The position numbers were made by a program, and so were the translations under genes. Shown piece after piece: positions 62,385 through 64,000 of a stretch of 64,000 bases of DNA (the stretch's first letter is position 1; each line of letters opens with the position of its first letter). Under the pieces are notes generated by a model that saw nothing but the letters and a program-made list of their open reading frames with translations, ran no database searches and was not told the origin of the DNA. Source of the stretch: Actinopolyspora mortivallis DSM 44261 (lineage in GTDB: Bacteria; Actinomycetota; Actinomycetes; Mycobacteriales; Pseudonocardiaceae); the NCBI RefSeq assembly GCF_000384035.1, contig NZ_KB913024.1, forward strand, positions 1,914,870 to 1,978,869. The letters are read 5' to 3'.

Positions 62385-64000
62385 GTGGAGCACGAAGTGC
62401 CGAGTCACTGCCCGTACTGCGCTTTGCAGTGCGGAACGGTGCTCACCGAACGGGCGGGAACGGTCTCGGTGCGGCCGCGTGACTTTCCCGTGAACCGCGG
62501 GGGTCTGTGTCGCAAGGGGTGGACGGCGCCGGAGGTGCTGCGGGCCGGTGACCGGCTGCGACAACCGTGGGTACGCAACACGCGGGGTGTGTTGGCCCGA
62601 TCCGACTGGGACAGCGCCCTGGACCGGGTCGGGAAGGAACTGCGGCGCATCATGGCCGCCCACGGACCGGACGCCGTCGGCGTGTTCGGCGGAGGAGGCC
62701 TGACCAACGAGAAAGCCTATCTGCTCGGCAAGTTCGCCCGGCTGGCTCTGGGAACACGACAGATCGACTACAACGGCCGCTTCTGCATGGCCGCCGCCGC
62801 CACGGCGGGCAAGGCCGCCTTCGGACTGGACCGGGGACTACCGTTTCCGGTCACCGACCTGGCCCAAGCCGAAGTGATTCTACTGGCCGGAGCCAACCCA
62901 GCCGAAACAATGCCCCCACTGATGCGGCACCTGGGCAACGCGGACCTCGTGGTGATCGACCCGAGGGAGAGCGCCACGGCCGCACGGGCCACGCTGCACC
63001 TGCGACCCCGTCCGGGAACGGACCTGGCGCTGGCGCTGGGACTGCTGCACGTGGCGGTGACCGAGGGATGGTGCGACACGGACTACGTCGCCCGGCGCAC
63101 CGTCGGTTTCGAGCGGGCCTGGGCACGGGCCAGGGCGTGGTGGCCCGAACAGGTGGAACGGGTGACCGGGGTCGCCGCGGCCGACCAGCGGGAGGCCGTG
63201 CGCATGCTGGCCGGCGCGCGTCGGGGATACGTGCTCACCGGACGGGGAGCCGAACAACACGAGAACGGTTCGGAAACCGTGTCCGGTTTCGTCAACCTGG
63301 CGCTGGCGTTGGGACTGCCCGGCACACCGGGCAACGGGTACGGATGCCTGACCGGGCAGGGCAACGGCCAGGGCGGCCGGGAACACGGGCAGAAAGCCGA
63401 CCAGCTTCCGGGCTACCGCTCCATCACCGACCCGCACGCCCGCGCCGAGGTGGCCAAGGTATGGGGAATCGCCCCGGAGGAACTGCCCGGGCCCGGTCTC
63501 GACGCAACCCGCCTGTTGGAGTCAGCCGCGTGGGAGGACGGGATACGGGCGCTGCTGGTGTTCGGCTCCAACCCCGTGCTCTCGGCCCCGCACTCGGTGC
63601 GCGTCCACGAGTGCCTGTCCCGGCTCGATCTGCTGGTGGTCGCCGACTTCCTCCCCTCGGAAACAGCGCAGCGGGCCGACGTGGTGCTGCCCACCACCCA
63701 GTGGGCCGAGGAGGAGGGCACCATGACCAACCTGGAGGGCAGGGTGCTTCGACGACGCGAGGTGCTGCCCCCTCCGGGAGAGGCCAGGTCGGATCTGGAG
63801 GTGCTGCACGGACTGGCCGTACGACTCGGCCAGGACCCGGCACGTTTCCCGACCCACGCCCCGAGCGTCTTCGACGAGCTGGCCCGGGCCTCGGCCGGGG
63901 GCCCCGCCGACTACTCCGGCATCACCTACCAGCGGCTCGACGCCGGTGAGCAGTTGCACTGGCCCTGTCCACGCGGCACCGGCGAGTCCCCTCACCCCGG
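62385..64000 (+). CDS. nasC: Molybdopterin oxidoreductase, second nitrate-reductase-type subunit (3' end outside window)
   Basis: The frame is open from GTG 62385, with GGGAGGTG just upstream, to the window end (538 codons). The [4Fe-4S] motif HCPYCALQCGT and fourth cysteine GGLCRKGW, then GRFCMAAAATAGK and the molybdopterin segments, match the first copy. The N terminus is 7 residues shorter than that of the first gene. Colinear alignment (coordinates sum to 76869) shows three nearly identical DNA blocks and intervening parts of roughly 60 percent protein identity. mobA nearby can supply its cofactor. Any electron-transfer partners would be beyond 64000. Confidence 0.85.
   Translation, partial: MEHEVPSHCPYCALQCGTVLTERAGTVSVRPRDFPVNRGGLCRKGWTAPEVLRAGDRLRQPWVRNTRGVLARSDWDSALDRVGKELRRIMAAHGPDAVGVFGGGGLTNEKAYLLGKFARLALGTRQIDYNGRFCMAAAATAGKAAFGLDRGLPFPVTDLAQAEVILLAGANPAETMPPLMRHLGNADLVVIDPRESATAARATLHLRPRPGTDLALALGLLHVAVTEGWCDTDYVARRTVGFERAWARARAWWPEQVERVTGVAAADQREAVRMLAGARRGYVLTGRGAEQHENGSETVSGFVNLALALGLPGTPGNGYGCLTGQGNGQGGREHGQKADQLPGYRSITDPHARAEVAKVWGIAPEELPGPGLDATRLLESAAWEDGIRALLVFGSNPVLSAPHSVRVHECLSRLDLLVVADFLPSETAQRADVVLPTTQWAEEEGTMTNLEGRVLRRREVLPPPGEARSDLEVLHGLAVRLGQDPARFPTHAPSVFDELARASAGGPADYSGITYQRLDAGEQLHWPCPRGTGESPHP
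62462..62932 (+). repeat. nasC repeat block A, right copy
   Basis: Inverted partner of 13937-14407. Confidence 0.85.
63297..63496 (+). repeat. nasC repeat block B, right copy
   Basis: Inverted partner of 13373-13572. Confidence 0.8.
63696..63964 (+). repeat. nasC repeat block C, right copy
   Basis: Inverted partner of 12905-13173. Confidence 0.8.

Noticed and set aside
62567-63949. Long + strand open frame of 460 codons inside the second nasC gene
   Set aside because: It is a shifted frame of the molybdopterin oxidoreductase (true frame starts 62385); its Arg/Gly-rich product has no family features. It was useful only because it repeats in the first copy and revealed the DNA identity.

Overview
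The window is a very GC-rich actinomycete chromosome segment with many GTG starts. The order moxR, DUF58, VWA, fabG (mabA type), inhA, hemH with C-terminal cysteines, an Rv1486c-like gene, NfeD and SPFH is the same as in Mycobacterium tuberculosis. A mycolate-related or Pseudonocardiales-type actinomycete (for example Saccharopolyspora or Actinopolyspora) is my best guess, but the genus is inference.

Region 1 (1-20 kb) looks like the edge of a specialised-metabolism locus. On the + strand are a carboxylesterase / BBE-type flavin oxidase / carboxylesterase tandem, a catalytically degenerate IS701-type transposase relative, and a four-gene operon: a short adenylating ligase (EhpF-like), a LuxC/EhpG-like acyl reductase, a transaldolase homologue that has lost its active site, and a stand-alone PucR helix-turn-helix protein. 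On the - strand a tightly packed operon runs from 18041 down to 9872: SRPBCC protein, AMP ligase, aromatic flavin monooxygenase, a small cysteine-rich protein, a molybdopterin nitrate-reductase-type catalytic subunit, a FAD/BFD [2Fe-2S] reductase and a NirB-N-like FAD reductase. No siroheme nitrite reductase is present. An FMN reductase, a KAS III enzyme and a tyrosine recombinase close the region. No core scaffold enzymes are in view; if present they lie left of position 1.

Region 2 (21-46 kb) is mixed core and accessory sequence: a PHP-UvrD fusion helicase, malate dehydrogenase, a BKACE enzyme, an Acg-type nitroreductase, a metallothionein-like protein, a STAS protein, aconitase, an SMP-30 family protein, a ClpA/C-like ATPase, a phosphoribosyltransferase, an ABC-class ATPase, a GH25 lysozyme, an LCP protein, succinate-semialdehyde dehydrogenase, two GntR regulators, a DUF574 methyltransferase and an MFS transporter with a strong divergent operator. 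A frameshifted maleylpyruvate-isomerase-like pseudogene and a 53-residue membrane peptide lie at 45.5-46.0 kb, next to terC, which has a yybP-ykoY-type leader.

Region 3 (47-62 kb) is the conserved SPFH / NfeD / csp / hemH / inhA / fabG / moxR neighbourhood, interrupted by a D-2-hydroxyacid dehydrogenase (FAD plus Fe-S) gene and an mgtC gene, and followed by mobA and a sirtuin. The right edge holds a second nitrate-reductase catalytic gene, inverted relative to the first. The two copies share three blocks of almost identical DNA separated by clearly diverged sequence, which indicates gene conversion and creates inverted repeats about 48 kb apart.
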